The position numbers and the translations under genes were made by a program. From Polycladospora coralii (lineage in GTDB: Bacteria; Bacillota; Bacilli; Thermoactinomycetales; Thermoactinomycetaceae): a stretch of DNA of 64,000 bases. The notes beneath the pieces were generated by a model. The model saw only the letters and a list, made by a program, of their open reading frames with translations, was not told where the DNA came from and did no database searches. Shown piece after piece: positions 33,312 through 43,712 of the stretch; within the stretch, counting starts at the first letter, position 1, and every line of letters starts with the position of its first letter. The stretch lies in the NCBI RefSeq assembly GCF_014773435.2, contig NZ_JACXAG020000009.1:21720-85719 (forward strand). Direction: 5' to 3'.

Positions 33312-34418
33312 TTATGAAATGGCTAGCATTTGGTCAAGTGCAACTTTAGACCAGTGCGCCGTCTCTTCATCTACTTTAATTTGGTTGATAGGGTTGCCTG
33401 CTACGATTTGATCGAGCACCCAAGCGAGGTGTGGACGATCAATTCGATTCATGGTAAGACAAGGACACATGGTCGTGCTGAGCAAGACAATATGTTGGTC
33501 TGGGTGCTCTTGTGCTAGACGTTGTACAAGGTTCACCTCGGTGCCAATCGCCCAGCGTGTACCTGGCGGTGCAGCTTCAATCGCTTTAATAATATAGTCC
33601 GTTGAACCTGCTTGATCAGCAGCTTGCACCACGTCAAAATTACATTCTGGATGGACGATGATTTTCATGTCCGGATCACGTTCGCGAATACCCTTGATTT
33701 GATCTACCGTAAACTTTTGGTGAACCGAGCAGTGACCTTTCCATAAAATCATTTGTGCGTCTTCCAAGTTTCCTTTTACATCTTGGAATTCCCCTTCATT
33801 AGGTGCCCAGATGACCATATTTTCAAGCGGAATGCCCATTTGATAAGCTGTATTCCGTCCTAAATGCTGATCAGGTAAGAACAAGATGCGTTTTTTCTGT
33901 GCGAACGCCCATTCTAATACTTGCACAGCATTAGAAGAAGTACATGTTGTTCCGCCATGTTTTCCAACAAATGCTTTGATGGCAGCTGTCGAGTTTACAT
34001 AAGTGACAGGAATAACCGTATCTCCAAATTGCTTCTGGATTTCTTCCCAGGCTTCTTCTACCTCAGCAATGTCTGCCATATCTGCCATCGAACAACCTGC
34101 ACGTAAATCTGGCAGTACCACAGTTTGCTCTTCAGTAGCTAATGTATCTGCCGTTTCTGCCATAAAATGTACGCCACAGAAAACAATATACTTTGCCTCT
34201 TTTTGTTCTGCTCCAATTCGTGCTAATTTCAACGAATCTCCGCGAAAATCGGCAAATTGGATCACATCATCCCGCTGGTAATGATGACCTAAGATCACCA
34301 GATCTTTACCTAACGTCTTTTTAGCAGCAGTTATTTTTTGATCCAGCTCTTCACTCGTAAAATTTCGATACGCATCAGGAAGCGTATGATTTGCATGTGC
34401 CAACATATCGATTGCCAT
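33312..34418 (-). CDS. nadA: quinolinate synthase
   Basis: This 368-residue enzyme condenses iminoaspartate with dihydroxyacetone phosphate to quinolinate, using a 4Fe-4S cluster. Cluster cysteine regions are [21 protein letters not shown] and [23 protein letters not shown] is the substrate-binding start. The long Bacillus-type form (~368 aa) is seen. The ATG overlaps the nadC stop (TAATG), so it is translationally coupled. Last gene of nadBCA. Confidence 0.95.
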   Translation of the reverse strand: MAIDMLAHANHTLPDAYRNFTSEELDQKITAAKKTLGKDLVILGHHYQRDDVIQFADFRGDSLKLARIGAEQKEAKYIVFCGVHFMAETADTLATEEQTVVLPDLRAGCSMADMADIAEVEEAWEEIQKQFGDTVIPVTYVNSTAAIKAFVGKHGGTTCTSSNAVQVLEWAFAQKKRILFLPDQHLGRNTAYQMGIPLENMVIWAPNEGEFQDVKGNLEDAQMILWKGHCSVHQKFTVDQIKGIRERDPDMKIIVHPECNFDVVQAADQAGSTDYIIKAIEAAPPGTRWAIGTEVNLVQRLAQEHPDQHIVLLSTTMCPCLTMNRIDRPHLAWVLDQIVAGNPINQIKVDEETAHWSKVALDQMLAIS

Positions 34419-35266
34419 TATGTTCCACGCTCCTCTTTTTCAAAGTCTAAACCAATATCTAAGGCGATTGCTGAATGGGTGATAAAGCCGAGTGATACCG
34501 CGTCAACACCCGTTTCTGCAACTGCACGAATCGTTTCTGGCGTAACACCGCCCGATGCCTCTGTTACCACTTTACCATCAATCATTTTCACGGCACGTCG
34601 TAACGTATCAGGATCCATATTATCCAGTAATATCACATCAATATCAAACGCTAATATCTCTTCTACTTGCGTAAGTGTATCAGCTTCCACTTCAATCTGC
34701 ACCATATGCCCTGTGCGAGCACGAACCAATTCAATCGCTTTAGCTAAACTACCTGCCATGGCAATATGATTATCTTTAATCATGACGCCATGACTTAATC
34801 CCATCCGATGATTGGTTCCTCCGCCCATCCGCACTGCATACTTCTCTAATTGACGAAGTCCAGGCGTTGTTTTTCGTGTATCTAATACGCGACAAGGTAA
34901 ATCATGAATCTGATCTACCAGACTGCGTGTTAAAGTTGCAATTCCAGATAAGCGTTGCATTAAATTTAAGGCAACCCGTTCTCCTGTTAAGATTGCGCGA
35001 GTGGGACCTGTAATGCGTGCAATAATCGTTCCCGGTTCTACTCTTTCTCCATCTTGTACAAGTGACATCCATGTTAAGCTAGCATCTAACTCTTGAAACA
35101 CACGCTCCGCAATCGAGAGCCCTGCTACAACCCCAGGGTGTTTCACTCGAAAAACATAACTACTTCGATGTTTTTCCGGCACAATCGATTCTGTCGTAAT
35201 ATCTCCCATGCCAATATCTTCGTTCAATACTTCACGTATAAACTGCTGTAAATAAATAGGATTCAT
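34418..35266 (-). CDS. nadC: nicotinate-nucleotide pyrophosphorylase (carboxylating)
   Basis: This 282-residue enzyme converts quinolinate and PRPP to nicotinate mononucleotide. Motifs include [63 protein letters not shown] and [14 protein letters not shown]. Normal length. It lies 12 bases after nadB and overlaps nadA by one base. Confidence 0.95.
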   Translation of the reverse strand: MNPIYLQQFIREVLNEDIGMGDITTESIVPEKHRSSYVFRVKHPGVVAGLSIAERVFQELDASLTWMSLVQDGERVEPGTIIARITGPTRAILTGERVALNLMQRLSGIATLTRSLVDQIHDLPCRVLDTRKTTPGLRQLEKYAVRMGGGTNHRMGLSHGVMIKDNHIAMAGSLAKAIELVRARTGHMVQIEVEADTLTQVEEILAFDIDVILLDNMDPDTLRRAVKMIDGKVVTEASGGVTPETIRAVAETGVDAVSLGFITHSAIALDIGLDFEKEERGT

Positions 35267-35278
35267 TTTCTTTCACTC

Positions 35279-36787
35279 CTATATCACATTGTGCTTGTTT
35301 GACCAATCAGGAGATAGTTCGGGAAAATCATATCGATAATGTCCGCCGCGACTCTCTTCCCGCAGTAAAGCCGCTTTTATAATCACTTGTGCAGTAATTA
35401 ACATATTACGACATTCTAAATATCCTTCGCTCACTTCTTGATCCAATTTTTTCAACTCTGCAAGCCCTATAGATAAATTATCGGATGAACGGACAATTCC
35501 CACGTAATCCCACATGATTTTTCGAATTTGCTGCTTCCATTTTTCAGTAGATTGATTATTAATGCACAAACTTGGAGACAAAGCATCATCAAATTCTAAG
35601 TTTTGATCAGGTAGTGACGCGAGTTGCATCGCTGTGCGTTGCGCAAAAACAGCTCCTTCTAATAGGGAGTTGCTTGCTAGTCGGTTCGCACCATGTACGC
35701 CGGTACAGGCCACCTCACCACATGCAAATAAGCGTGCAATCGATGTTTGTCCGTAAATATCTGTTTGTACGCCCCCCATAATGAAGTGAGCCGCTGGTGT
35801 AACCGGGATGCAAACTCGCTCTGGATCAATACCATGTTGCATACATTTTTTATAAATTCTAGGAAAACGAGCAGCAAAACGAGCGCCTAGCATTCTAGCA
35901 TCTAAGAACACTGTCCGTCCTGCTTTCATTTCGCTATATATCGCACGTGACACCACATCGCGAGGTGCTAGGTCTTTCCATTCATGATAGCGGTGCATAA
36001 ATGCTTCTCCCAGATCATTGGTCAAAATCGCACCTTCACCACGAACAGCTTCTGAAACCAAGAACATCGGATTTTGTTCAACTGCTAATGCAGTAGGGTG
36101 AAATTGAATAAATTCCATATCCGTTATGGTAGCCCCCGCTCGGATGGCCATTGCAAATCCATCACCTGTTGATACCTGATCATTGGTTGTGTACTGGAAT
36201 AATTGACCACATCCACCAGTGGCAAGTACGACACCTTTATGCGCTAAGTAGGGAATAGCCGTCTGTGCTGTATCAACTGCCCATACGCCTTTACATTCTC
36301 CTTCTCTGATAATCAAATCAGCCACCATCGTATGGGTCATCATAGTAATGTCAGGGTGCTCCATCACTTTGGTGATTAAGGAAGAAGTAATTCCTGCACC
36401 TGTCGAATCACCTTCCACATGCAAGATACGAGATACACTGTGTGAGCCTTCCCGTCCTAAAGCCCAGTCATTTCCTTGTTTGTCAAAAGGTGTCCCTAGA
36501 TCAGATAAGAGTTGAATCGTCTGTGGTGCCATATTAACTAAAATATCGACAGAATAGGGGTTACATAGATCGACCCCTGTGCGAATGGTATCATCACGAT
36601 GCAGATCAGGAGAATCTCCTTTCCCAATCGCAGCAGCAATCCCGCCTTGTGCACGATAAGAGTTACTTTCCTCTTCACGCGCTTTTGTGAGTATCATAAC
36701 GCGACCTTCTTGTGCCAAGGTTAATGCAGTCATAAGCCCTGCTATTCCACTTCCGATCACGATAAAGTCAGTCACCACTCGGTTCAT
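35279..36787 (-). CDS. nadB: L-aspartate oxidase
   Basis: This flavoenzyme of about 502 residues starts at the ATG at 36787, behind AAAGGAAA. The FAD-binding VIGSGIAGLMTALTLA opens the protein. Substrate and flavin motifs SYRAQGGIAAAIG, EGDSTGAGITSSL, HFIMGGVQTDIYG and GVHGANRLASNSLLEG are intact. It oxidises aspartate to iminoaspartate for NadA. First gene of nadBCA, divergent from nadS. A NadR operator is expected upstream, but I cannot assign one. Confidence 0.94.
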   Translation of the reverse strand: MNRVVTDFIVIGSGIAGLMTALTLAQEGRVMILTKAREEESNSYRAQGGIAAAIGKGDSPDLHRDDTIRTGVDLCNPYSVDILVNMAPQTIQLLSDLGTPFDKQGNDWALGREGSHSVSRILHVEGDSTGAGITSSLITKVMEHPDITMMTHTMVADLIIREGECKGVWAVDTAQTAIPYLAHKGVVLATGGCGQLFQYTTNDQVSTGDGFAMAIRAGATITDMEFIQFHPTALAVEQNPMFLVSEAVRGEGAILTNDLGEAFMHRYHEWKDLAPRDVVSRAIYSEMKAGRTVFLDARMLGARFAARFPRIYKKCMQHGIDPERVCIPVTPAAHFIMGGVQTDIYGQTSIARLFACGEVACTGVHGANRLASNSLLEGAVFAQRTAMQLASLPDQNLEFDDALSPSLCINNQSTEKWKQQIRKIMWDYVGIVRSSDNLSIGLAELKKLDQEVSEGYLECRNMLITAQVIIKAALLREESRGGHYRYDFPELSPDWSNKHNVI

Positions 36788-37012
36788 ATTCGAGTTTCCT
36801 TTCACAAAATCTTAACATTTACCTTCATGTCTATTTTCTCAGGAAAACAAACAATGTCAACCATAAATTTTATCATCTCTGTCCCCATGAAAAAAGAGAA
36901 GATTATTCAACATTTATGAATCGGTTATCCTGAAACAATAACAAATCAGGTATGCGTTTTTATGATCAATTCCGTTATAATAAAGAAAACGTTACAGGTC
37001 GGAGGTTATATC

Positions 37013-38158
37013 ATGATTTATTTAGATTACGGAGCCACTAGTCCAGTACGACCTGAGGTATATGATTATATGTTACCCTTTTTTCGAACCGAATATGGGA
37101 ATCCAGGCAGTATACATGATCATGGTCAAAGTAGTACAGAAGCTATTGCACACGCTCGCGCTCAAATTGCCCAGTCATTAGAAGCCACCTCTGCACGAGA
37201 AATCATTTTTACAAGTAGTGGGACCGAATCAAATAATCTAGCACTTTTTGGTATTGCTCGCAAATTTCGTCATCGTGGCAATCACATCATTACGTCTGCC
37301 ATCGAACATCCATCTATACTAGAAACCTGTGAAGCGCTCGCTCAAGAAGGGTTTGAGATCACTTATTTACCTGTGAATGATGTAGGAGAAATAGATCTTT
37401 CACAATTAAAGGAAGCGGTTACAAATCAAACCATCTTAGTAAGCATTATGGCAGCAAATAATGAAGTGGGAACCCTACAGCCGATTGCTGAAATTGGCGC
37501 GTGGTTACGCGATCAACCGATCTTTTTTCATACCGATGCGATTCAAATGTTTGGAAAACTTCCTTTCTCTGTCCAAAAATTAGGTGTCGATCTCGCATCG
37601 ATCGCCGCCCATAAAATCGGTGGACCAAAAGGAATTGGTGCTCTATATTTACGAAAAGGGGTCAGAATCACACCCATTTTATACGGTGGTGGTCAGGAAC
37701 GGGATATACGTCCCAGCACACAAAATACACCAAGCATCGCTGGATTTGGATTAGCTGCGTCACTTGCAACAAGCCGAATGGAAACCGAGCAAACTCGTAT
37801 TGCTTCTTTACGTGATTTATGTTGGCATTTGATTCAAACACGCATTCCAGACGTTCATCTTAATGGACATCCCCGTAACCGATTACCTAACAATTTGAAT
37901 TTAAGCTTCGATCGCGTGGAAGGTCAAGCCATATTAATCGAATTAAATCGTGAAAAAATATATGTTTCAAGCGGTTCTGCTTGTAGTGCCGGAAAACATC
38001 GTGCTTCCCATGTTTTACGTGCAATGGGACGTTCTGAAGAAATTGCGCATCAGAGCTTACGTGTTACACTAGGCATGGATACAAAAGAATCAGATATCTA
38101 TTTCTTTGTCGATCAATTAAGCGACATACTCCAGTATTTAAGACGTTCTTCCATTTGA
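37013..38158 (+). CDS. nadS: cysteine desulfurase of the NAD locus
   Basis: This 381-residue protein starts at the ATG at 37013 (GGAGG upstream). It is a class V aminotransferase fold of the NifS type: IYLDYGATSPVRPEV, TSSGTESNNLALFG, the PLP lysine in IAAHKIGGPKGIGALY, and the catalytic loop SSGSACSAGKHRASHVL. It is divergent from nadBCA, as in B. subtilis, where NadS supplies sulfur for the NadA cluster. The name rests on this context. Confidence 0.9.
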   Translation: MIYLDYGATSPVRPEVYDYMLPFFRTEYGNPGSIHDHGQSSTEAIAHARAQIAQSLEATSAREIIFTSSGTESNNLALFGIARKFRHRGNHIITSAIEHPSILETCEALAQEGFEITYLPVNDVGEIDLSQLKEAVTNQTILVSIMAANNEVGTLQPIAEIGAWLRDQPIFFHTDAIQMFGKLPFSVQKLGVDLASIAAHKIGGPKGIGALYLRKGVRITPILYGGGQERDIRPSTQNTPSIAGFGLAASLATSRMETEQTRIASLRDLCWHLIQTRIPDVHLNGHPRNRLPNNLNLSFDRVEGQAILIELNREKIYVSSGSACSAGKHRASHVLRAMGRSEEIAHQSLRVTLGMDTKESDIYFFVDQLSDILQYLRRSSI

Positions 38159-38225
38159 AGGCATATACACGATCGAGAAATCAGATGGGAAACGCTACTC
38201 AAATCTAGTGTTGGAGGATTGGCTA

Positions 38226-38876
38226 TTGCGTAAATTCGTCTTATATACACTCAAGTTTTTTGGTATTTCTCTCGTCTCTTTTTTGTTTTGGATCTTGTTT
38301 GTCGTACTTCAGCAGTATAATCATCGCATAGATGGACAAATTTATCTGATGGGAACCCTAATCGGCTATGCGCTTGTGTTTATATTTTTATTTGTAGTCA
38401 TTTACTTTTTGTTTGCATTTTATAATCTGCGTTCCAATCCAGATCGGCTCAAACAACGTTTCTTTATTTTCGCTGGCTTTTATATCATAAGTAGCCCGTT
38501 GGTTGTACTCTCATTTGATAATTATTTGTCTGTCACCCCACACGGGATGGTATATAATACGTTCTTTTCGCTGGGAGATGAAGAAATACGTACATGGCAA
38601 GATATTGGTCATGTGGAGTTAGATTATACAACCACAGCGTTACCTTTACAGCGCCAAACAAAGCCACGACTTGTATATCGCGTCGTCTATAAAAACGGAT
38701 CATCTGTAAACTTAAATCACTATAACTCACCACTATACGCCGCAACGCAGTTTAAAGCGATTCATAAAGTGATGATAAAGCAGGATATTCCGATTCAAAA
38801 AAAGAGGGCTATCCCCCCCGATTATAAGGAAAAGTACCCTTTTATCTACGATATGTATATGTTAAGTGAGATGTGA
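38226..38876 (+). CDS. hypothetical membrane protein
   Basis: Unrecognised. The TTG at 38226 is chosen because GGAGG (38213-38217) lies eight bases before it; an in-frame GTG at 38208 lies upstream of that site. The ~216-residue product has about three hydrophobic helices (GISLVSFLFWILFVVL, GYALVFIFLFVVIYFLFAF, FFIFAGFYIISSPLVVL) and a soluble beta-rich C-terminal half (YLSVTPHGMVYNTFFSLGD) that resembles a PH-like domain. It follows nadS by 67 bases. Confidence 0.65.
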   Translation: MRKFVLYTLKFFGISLVSFLFWILFVVLQQYNHRIDGQIYLMGTLIGYALVFIFLFVVIYFLFAFYNLRSNPDRLKQRFFIFAGFYIISSPLVVLSFDNYLSVTPHGMVYNTFFSLGDEEIRTWQDIGHVELDYTTTALPLQRQTKPRLVYRVVYKNGSSVNLNHYNSPLYAATQFKAIHKVMIKQDIPIQKKRAIPPDYKEKYPFIYDMYMLSEM

Positions 38877-38911
38877 ACACAGGTCCGCATATATTCCTTG
38901 CGGACCTGTGT
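38877..38911. terminator. bidirectional terminator
   Basis: ACACAGGTCCGCA (38877-38889) and TGCGGACCTGTGT (38899-38911), a 13-bp perfect stem between convergent genes. Confidence 0.8.
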
Positions 38912-38921
38912 ATCTGTTATT

Positions 38922-40328
38922 TTATTTGGCCAGTTCATATATCGCTTGCGCATATAGTGCAGTTGCTTGGAAAAGGTCATCCAGTTCAATAAATTCATCT
39001 TTCTGATGCGCGGTCTCTTCTTTTCCTGGAAAAAGCGGTCCAAATGCCACCCCCACGTCAAGTGCTCGCGCATATGTTCCGCCACCAATAGCAAGCAACT
39101 CTGCTTTTTTACCCGTTTGCTCTTCATACACGCTTGAAAGCGTTTTTACTAATGGATGATCAGGCTCGCAATAGTGAGCCGCTTTGTGATCGACATCAAC
39201 GATTTTCAGACCATAGCTTTGGAAGCATTCATCTACTTTCGATAAGATAGCATTTTTATCCCCTGAAAGCGGATAGCGAATATTTAGTTGTAACTTACTC
39301 TCTTCATTTTTGGCATATTGGAATACGCCCGCATTCACAGTAAGTTTACCTACAACATCATCTGCTTGTGATAGCCCCATTTTTTCGCCAAAAAAGCTGT
39401 CCGTTAGGAAGCGATTAATCATTTCCACATACGCAGAGCCAGCTGAATCTAAGTCAATCGTAGCTAAAATTTTGGCTAGCTCTAGTACAGCATTCAGCCC
39501 TTTCTCCGGTTCAGAGCCATGATATGCTCGTCCATGTACACAAATTTTGACATGGTCATCAGCTTCTTCTGCATATCCTTGTATTCGATTTTGCAGGAGG
39601 ATATCTTGCACCTTTTCTTTTAGGTCAAATACATCTCCTTCCCCTGTCAATTTACAGATAGCAACGTCTGGCACCATGTTTACACGTTGCCCTCCCTCAA
39701 ACTGTTCCAATACCCAAGTTGAATCGGAAATATTTGTAGGGATAATGGCTCCTGTTAATAATATATCGAGTAGCCCTTTTTCAGCTGTGATAATCGGAAA
39801 ATCCGCATCAGGTGTAAAGCCCATACTCGGCATATCTTCTTTAGAGAAATAATGCTTCATGCAGCGCCAATTGGTTTCTTCGTCTGTTCCTAAGATCAGT
39901 CGTACTCTCTTTGATAACGGTAGGCCACTCTCTTTCACTATTTTAAGGGCATAATATGCAGCCATTCCAGGCCCCTTATCATCAATCGCACCACGGGCAT
40001 ATAACTTTCCTGTTCTTACTTCTGGCGAAAAAGGAGGACTTGTCCATCCATCACCAGCAGGTACGACATCGACATGTGCTAATACACCAATTAACTCATC
40101 CCCTGTTCCATATTCAATATGACCCGCATATCCGTCTACATTTTTCGTATGAAATCCATCTTTCCCACCTAAATCGAGCATATACTGTAAGGCATCATCT
40201 ACCTTTTTACCAAATGGCTTGTTCACTTCCGCCGTGCTCAAATCTAGTGTGCTTTCAATAGTCAAAAAATCTTTTAAATCAGCAATCATTTGTTCTTTTC
40301 TAGATTCCACTTCTTGTTTCCAATTCAA
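38922..40328 (-). CDS. pepV: dipeptidase PepV
   Basis: This 468-residue M20 metallopeptidase releases amino acids from dipeptides. Zinc-site motifs are LAHVDVVPAGDGW, GAIDDKGPG, GTDEETNW and FTPDADFP; HGRAYHGSEPEKGLNA is in the lid domain. Start is TTG, with AAGGA upstream at a rather long spacing. A small ORF upstream overlaps its start by about 29 bases. Full length. Confidence 0.93.
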   Translation of the reverse strand: MNWKQEVESRKEQMIADLKDFLTIESTLDLSTAEVNKPFGKKVDDALQYMLDLGGKDGFHTKNVDGYAGHIEYGTGDELIGVLAHVDVVPAGDGWTSPPFSPEVRTGKLYARGAIDDKGPGMAAYYALKIVKESGLPLSKRVRLILGTDEETNWRCMKHYFSKEDMPSMGFTPDADFPIITAEKGLLDILLTGAIIPTNISDSTWVLEQFEGGQRVNMVPDVAICKLTGEGDVFDLKEKVQDILLQNRIQGYAEEADDHVKICVHGRAYHGSEPEKGLNAVLELAKILATIDLDSAGSAYVEMINRFLTDSFFGEKMGLSQADDVVGKLTVNAGVFQYAKNEESKLQLNIRYPLSGDKNAILSKVDECFQSYGLKIVDVDHKAAHYCEPDHPLVKTLSSVYEEQTGKKAELLAIGGGTYARALDVGVAFGPLFPGKEETAHQKDEFIELDDLFQATALYAQAIYELAK

Positions 40329-40497
40329 TTTGCTCTACATCCTTCCATTCACTTAACGTAAAATTGCACTTACAAAAACTTTCCATATGTATCCCAACTG
40401 TATAAAAACCAGGATAATCGTTGCTTTCATAACCAATCAGACATGTTTTGATGGTGTGTATTAAAGCAAGTCGGACAAAGTGGTCAATCGAATACAT
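40300..40497 (-). CDS. possible small protein overlapping the pepV start
   Basis: This is a 65-codon frame from ATG without an evident binding site. Composition looks plausible for a protein (LALIHTIKTCLIGYESNDYP, then FTLSEWKDVEQIE) with two cysteines in CKC. It overlaps pepV in another frame by 29 bases, so it may be a coupled leader gene or chance. No family recognised. Confidence 0.3.
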   Translation of the reverse strand: MYSIDHFVRLALIHTIKTCLIGYESNDYPGFYTVGIHMESFCKCNFTLSEWKDVEQIELETRSGI

Positions 40498-40932
40498 GAA
40501 CTAGATTGCACCAACTTCGTGAAAGTAAGCAGATGGGCTTACATGAGATATAGGTTGAGATAGCCCACCCCACCCACATAGGCAGAACACCCGTTATCAG
40601 TACACTTGTTCCTTTTTTCAATTGCTAATCGTTTTACACAGTAGGCGCTTCTTTTACCACTCAAACCCCATACGAGCACATTTCAAGGAACAACGTCTAC
40701 TACAAGTAGAATGAGCACCGCTCATTCATATTATCAAAAATGATTGCTCAAAGCATCCCCATAAGGGAATGCTTTGAGCAATCTTGCTTTCATCCCAATT
40801 CTAAAGAAGTTGATCTTCCTGCTCGCAAAATCTGTACAATTACCGCCCAGCAGTTTTCAGGGAGATTATTTGTAGCGCAAATACGATCGATTACACAGTT
40901 GTATTTTTATTACAATAAGATAGAAATAACCT
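40498..40932. other. intergenic, upstream of pepV
   Basis: No gene is supported. It contains a small hairpin GAATGAGC/GCTCATTC at 40709-40727 and the terminator at 40742-40783. The rest is unremarkable. Confidence 0.4.
40742..40783 (-). terminator. terminator downstream of the penicillin acylase gene
   Basis: GATTGCTCAAAGCAT (40742-40756) and ATGCTTTGAGCAATC (40769-40783) form a 15-bp perfect stem, followed on minus by ATTTTT. It lies about 150 bases past the gene stop. Confidence 0.7.
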
Positions 40933-43569
40933 TTATTCTTCTACAATTTGAACGACTTGCTGGAAAGTCGGGCGATTCACCCAACTCAATTGTGGAGCCT
41001 CAAGTAATCCTAGTGGAGTTTGTTTAATATCATCTTGATTGGCATCGTATTTCCAATCCTGTACCTGTGACGAACCATATTTTGTTGTTAATTGATTCGC
41101 TGTTGTTTGTAAGGCATTCCACAGCTGTAGTCGACATTGCTGCAGATTACCCTTCCCACAGTAGGTCTGATGAAAAGGGGACTCTACCTGTTGATTCAGC
41201 ACTTGACGAAGATCTTTATTTAAATGGGCATAACCTCCCTTTAAAAAAGCTGAACCCACTCCAAAACGTGGGGAATCCTCAAATGGTTGGGGAAACTTCA
41301 TTTCTTTGGACATTTCTGGGAAAACGCTTTCAAGTAAGCGGTCAAAAGCTTCATCTGCAATGGCTACTGCAACTGCATCATCATACTCACCATCTAAAGG
41401 TGAAAAATCTCTACGATGACCTCCATTTGCAACCCATTGGGCTAGATAATCTCTCATCTTTTGCAAGCGCTCATCTTGAACGGGTGGTTCGTCACCTAAT
41501 ACTTCTAACACATATGGGTAAACCTCTTGCCCCTTCAAATCCACAGTAGCCGCATCCATTGTAAGATTGACGACATCTGCTCTATCCAACTTTTTTTCAG
41601 CATTCAAGTGTTGCTTGATACGCTTTTCAAGTAAGTCAGAACGATGTACTGGGCCAAGACTAAAATTTGCATCATTCGATCGAAACGCAGGGGCTTGTTT
41701 ATTATTCCATGAGATCAAATACCCTCTGTCTGGATTGGTTTCATGTGGTTGTTGATCTGATGACAAATAAGTTCCGGTCCAATCATACTCGCCAGTGCCC
41801 CAAGTAGGTAGGTCTGGATTTGTCCGAGAATTTCGTATGGGTAATAAACCACTATGCTTGTAGCTAATATGGGTATCATCCACATAAAACCAATTAAATG
41901 TATAGTCAATCGAATTCACAGCAGTTTGAAAAGCAGATACGCCTTCCTCCATAAATGTCGGGTTGTTCATTTTTTGAAAACCGATTGCACTTTTTAATTC
42001 ATTGCCATAGGTAGAGCGTTGTGTCGCTACTGCAACAGGCTTACCTGCTACCGTTCCCCTCGCAACCACCGGTCCATACACGGTTTTCTGAACTTCCATC
42101 TGAGAATGTTTAAATATATCCATCTTCGTACATTTTCCCTTGTATTCGTAATAATTAGTATTCGAATCTACTTTTGACCCGTCAGGAGAACACAACTTTA
42201 TGATCCATTGATCTACATTGTCGGCATTAGAAGAAGTTGCTGACCATGCATAATCTTTTCCGTGCCCCATCTGTACATAAAAATTAATACCGACAAAACC
42301 AACCCCTCTCGCATAAATTCCTGGACCATCCACAGCCATTTCCATCAGCATCTGTGGACTGTAATAGCTTGTTTGTGGTCCAAATACAGCTATTGGATGA
42401 CCGACTTTTGTATGTTCTCCACTAACGAGAATGGCATTGCTCATCGCATCTGGAAAACGAAGTGGGATGGGTCCATAAGGCCCGTCTATTTGAAGGGTTG
42501 AAGAATTCATTTGGTTCATAGTTGCTTCAACATTTTCCAAATCTAATAATGCCGTTGAAGCTGGATCGATGTTGTGATGATCATTATAAGGAAAAGCTTG
42601 CAACGTGGTCGTAGGTGCTTCTGAATCATTAGCAAACTTAAAATCTTCCCAGATACTTTCTCCTTTCGTATTGCCATATTTAGCTTTTAACTGAGATAGA
42701 TACACACCACTTGCAACTTCATTTCCTCCCCCCTTGCCAAATACACCACCAATAAAAGAAGCAATTGCGACACTATCTTCTTTTTTCCATAATTTAGGAA
42801 TTTTAAAAAGCCCTACATACTCCACAGGGAGTAACTTTGATTTCCATCTTGTTTCTTTTATATACGCATTTACGCCATCCGTATAGGACTGGAGGTCTTC
42901 ACATGCCTGTTTTCCTTCCTCACTTTCCTCACATAAAAAATCAATCTGCTCTTGCAATTCTTCCTCACGATAAGGTGCATTTTTGAGTTGATTCAAATCC
43001 ATTTCTCGGTTCGCTTCGCTATCTCCCAAAAAACTTGATAGCTCTGCTCTGCCTAGATGGCGTAATACATCCATTAAAAAGAGGCGATCCTCTGCTGTCG
43101 CATAACCAACACCGAACATGGTAGCTGCTCGTGTATCTCCAGCGATATGAGGAACACCAAAATGATCCCTTCGAATGGTTAAACCTTCTGTCGGTGTGTA
43201 TGTTCGTTCTATTTTTTGGGGAGATTCGATCGTAGATCCTTTAAAATAGCTCTGCAAATTATCTTCAGTTATACCAGGTGCATCTTGTGATAACTTCTCG
43301 TACATCTGAGTTTGATCATTCGTATGCTTAGGATATTTCTTAAATAGCTTATACATCAATGCTTCACTGGTATTGATTACCCCATCTTGACCGGGAGGCA
43401 TGATATTCATAAATTGATCGTTTGTAGATGACCGTTCCGCTTTTGTAACGTTCCCACTAGTCATGAATACAAATGCGAGAAGCAGACATAAAGCAGTTAT
43501 ACTTCTTATTTTCAACAATGAAAATCTTTTTACCATTCTACGCATGAAACATTTAAGCCCATCAAACAT
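40933..43569 (-). CDS. penicillin acylase family (S45) Ntn-hydrolase, secreted
   Basis: This 878-residue precursor has a signal peptide (RSITALCLLLAFVFMTSG). S45 acylases self-cleave to alpha and beta chains. The beta-chain nucleophile serine is in PDAMSNAILVSG, following a spacer. Other family blocks are DHFGVPHIAGDTR, GVGYATAEDRLFLMD, FGPQTSYYSP, GVGFVGINFYVQMGHG and FNWFYVDDTHI. Substrates could be acyl amides such as acyl-homoserine lactones or beta-lactams; which one is unknown. The start ATG has AAGGAG upstream. It is divergent from the DUF819 gene, with a cre-like site between. Confidence 0.9.
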   Translation of the reverse strand: MFDGLKCFMRRMVKRFSLLKIRSITALCLLLAFVFMTSGNVTKAERSSTNDQFMNIMPPGQDGVINTSEALMYKLFKKYPKHTNDQTQMYEKLSQDAPGITEDNLQSYFKGSTIESPQKIERTYTPTEGLTIRRDHFGVPHIAGDTRAATMFGVGYATAEDRLFLMDVLRHLGRAELSSFLGDSEANREMDLNQLKNAPYREEELQEQIDFLCEESEEGKQACEDLQSYTDGVNAYIKETRWKSKLLPVEYVGLFKIPKLWKKEDSVAIASFIGGVFGKGGGNEVASGVYLSQLKAKYGNTKGESIWEDFKFANDSEAPTTTLQAFPYNDHHNIDPASTALLDLENVEATMNQMNSSTLQIDGPYGPIPLRFPDAMSNAILVSGEHTKVGHPIAVFGPQTSYYSPQMLMEMAVDGPGIYARGVGFVGINFYVQMGHGKDYAWSATSSNADNVDQWIIKLCSPDGSKVDSNTNYYEYKGKCTKMDIFKHSQMEVQKTVYGPVVARGTVAGKPVAVATQRSTYGNELKSAIGFQKMNNPTFMEEGVSAFQTAVNSIDYTFNWFYVDDTHISYKHSGLLPIRNSRTNPDLPTWGTGEYDWTGTYLSSDQQPHETNPDRGYLISWNNKQAPAFRSNDANFSLGPVHRSDLLEKRIKQHLNAEKKLDRADVVNLTMDAATVDLKGQEVYPYVLEVLGDEPPVQDERLQKMRDYLAQWVANGGHRRDFSPLDGEYDDAVAVAIADEAFDRLLESVFPEMSKEMKFPQPFEDSPRFGVGSAFLKGGYAHLNKDLRQVLNQQVESPFHQTYCGKGNLQQCRLQLWNALQTTANQLTTKYGSSQVQDWKYDANQDDIKQTPLGLLEAPQLSWVNRPTFQQVVQIVEE

Positions 43570-43636
43570 CTTTTAACAACTCCTTCCATTGAATTTAAGA
43601 TCAATATAAGTTATAATTATCATATTATTTAAAAAA

Positions 43637-43651
43637 ATGCAAACGCTATCA
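43637..43651. promoter_or_regulatory. cre-like CcpA site
   Basis: ATGCAAACGCTATCA matches the consensus WTGNAANCGNWNNCW at every defined position. It lies between the divergent penicillin acylase gene and the DUF819/lyase operon, near their promoters, so carbon catabolite control of either is plausible. Confidence 0.5.
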
Positions 43652-43712
43652 TTTTTTTGTATATCTGATACATTACACAAAGGAGGTTACTATAATTAGA
43701 GAGATCACGCTC

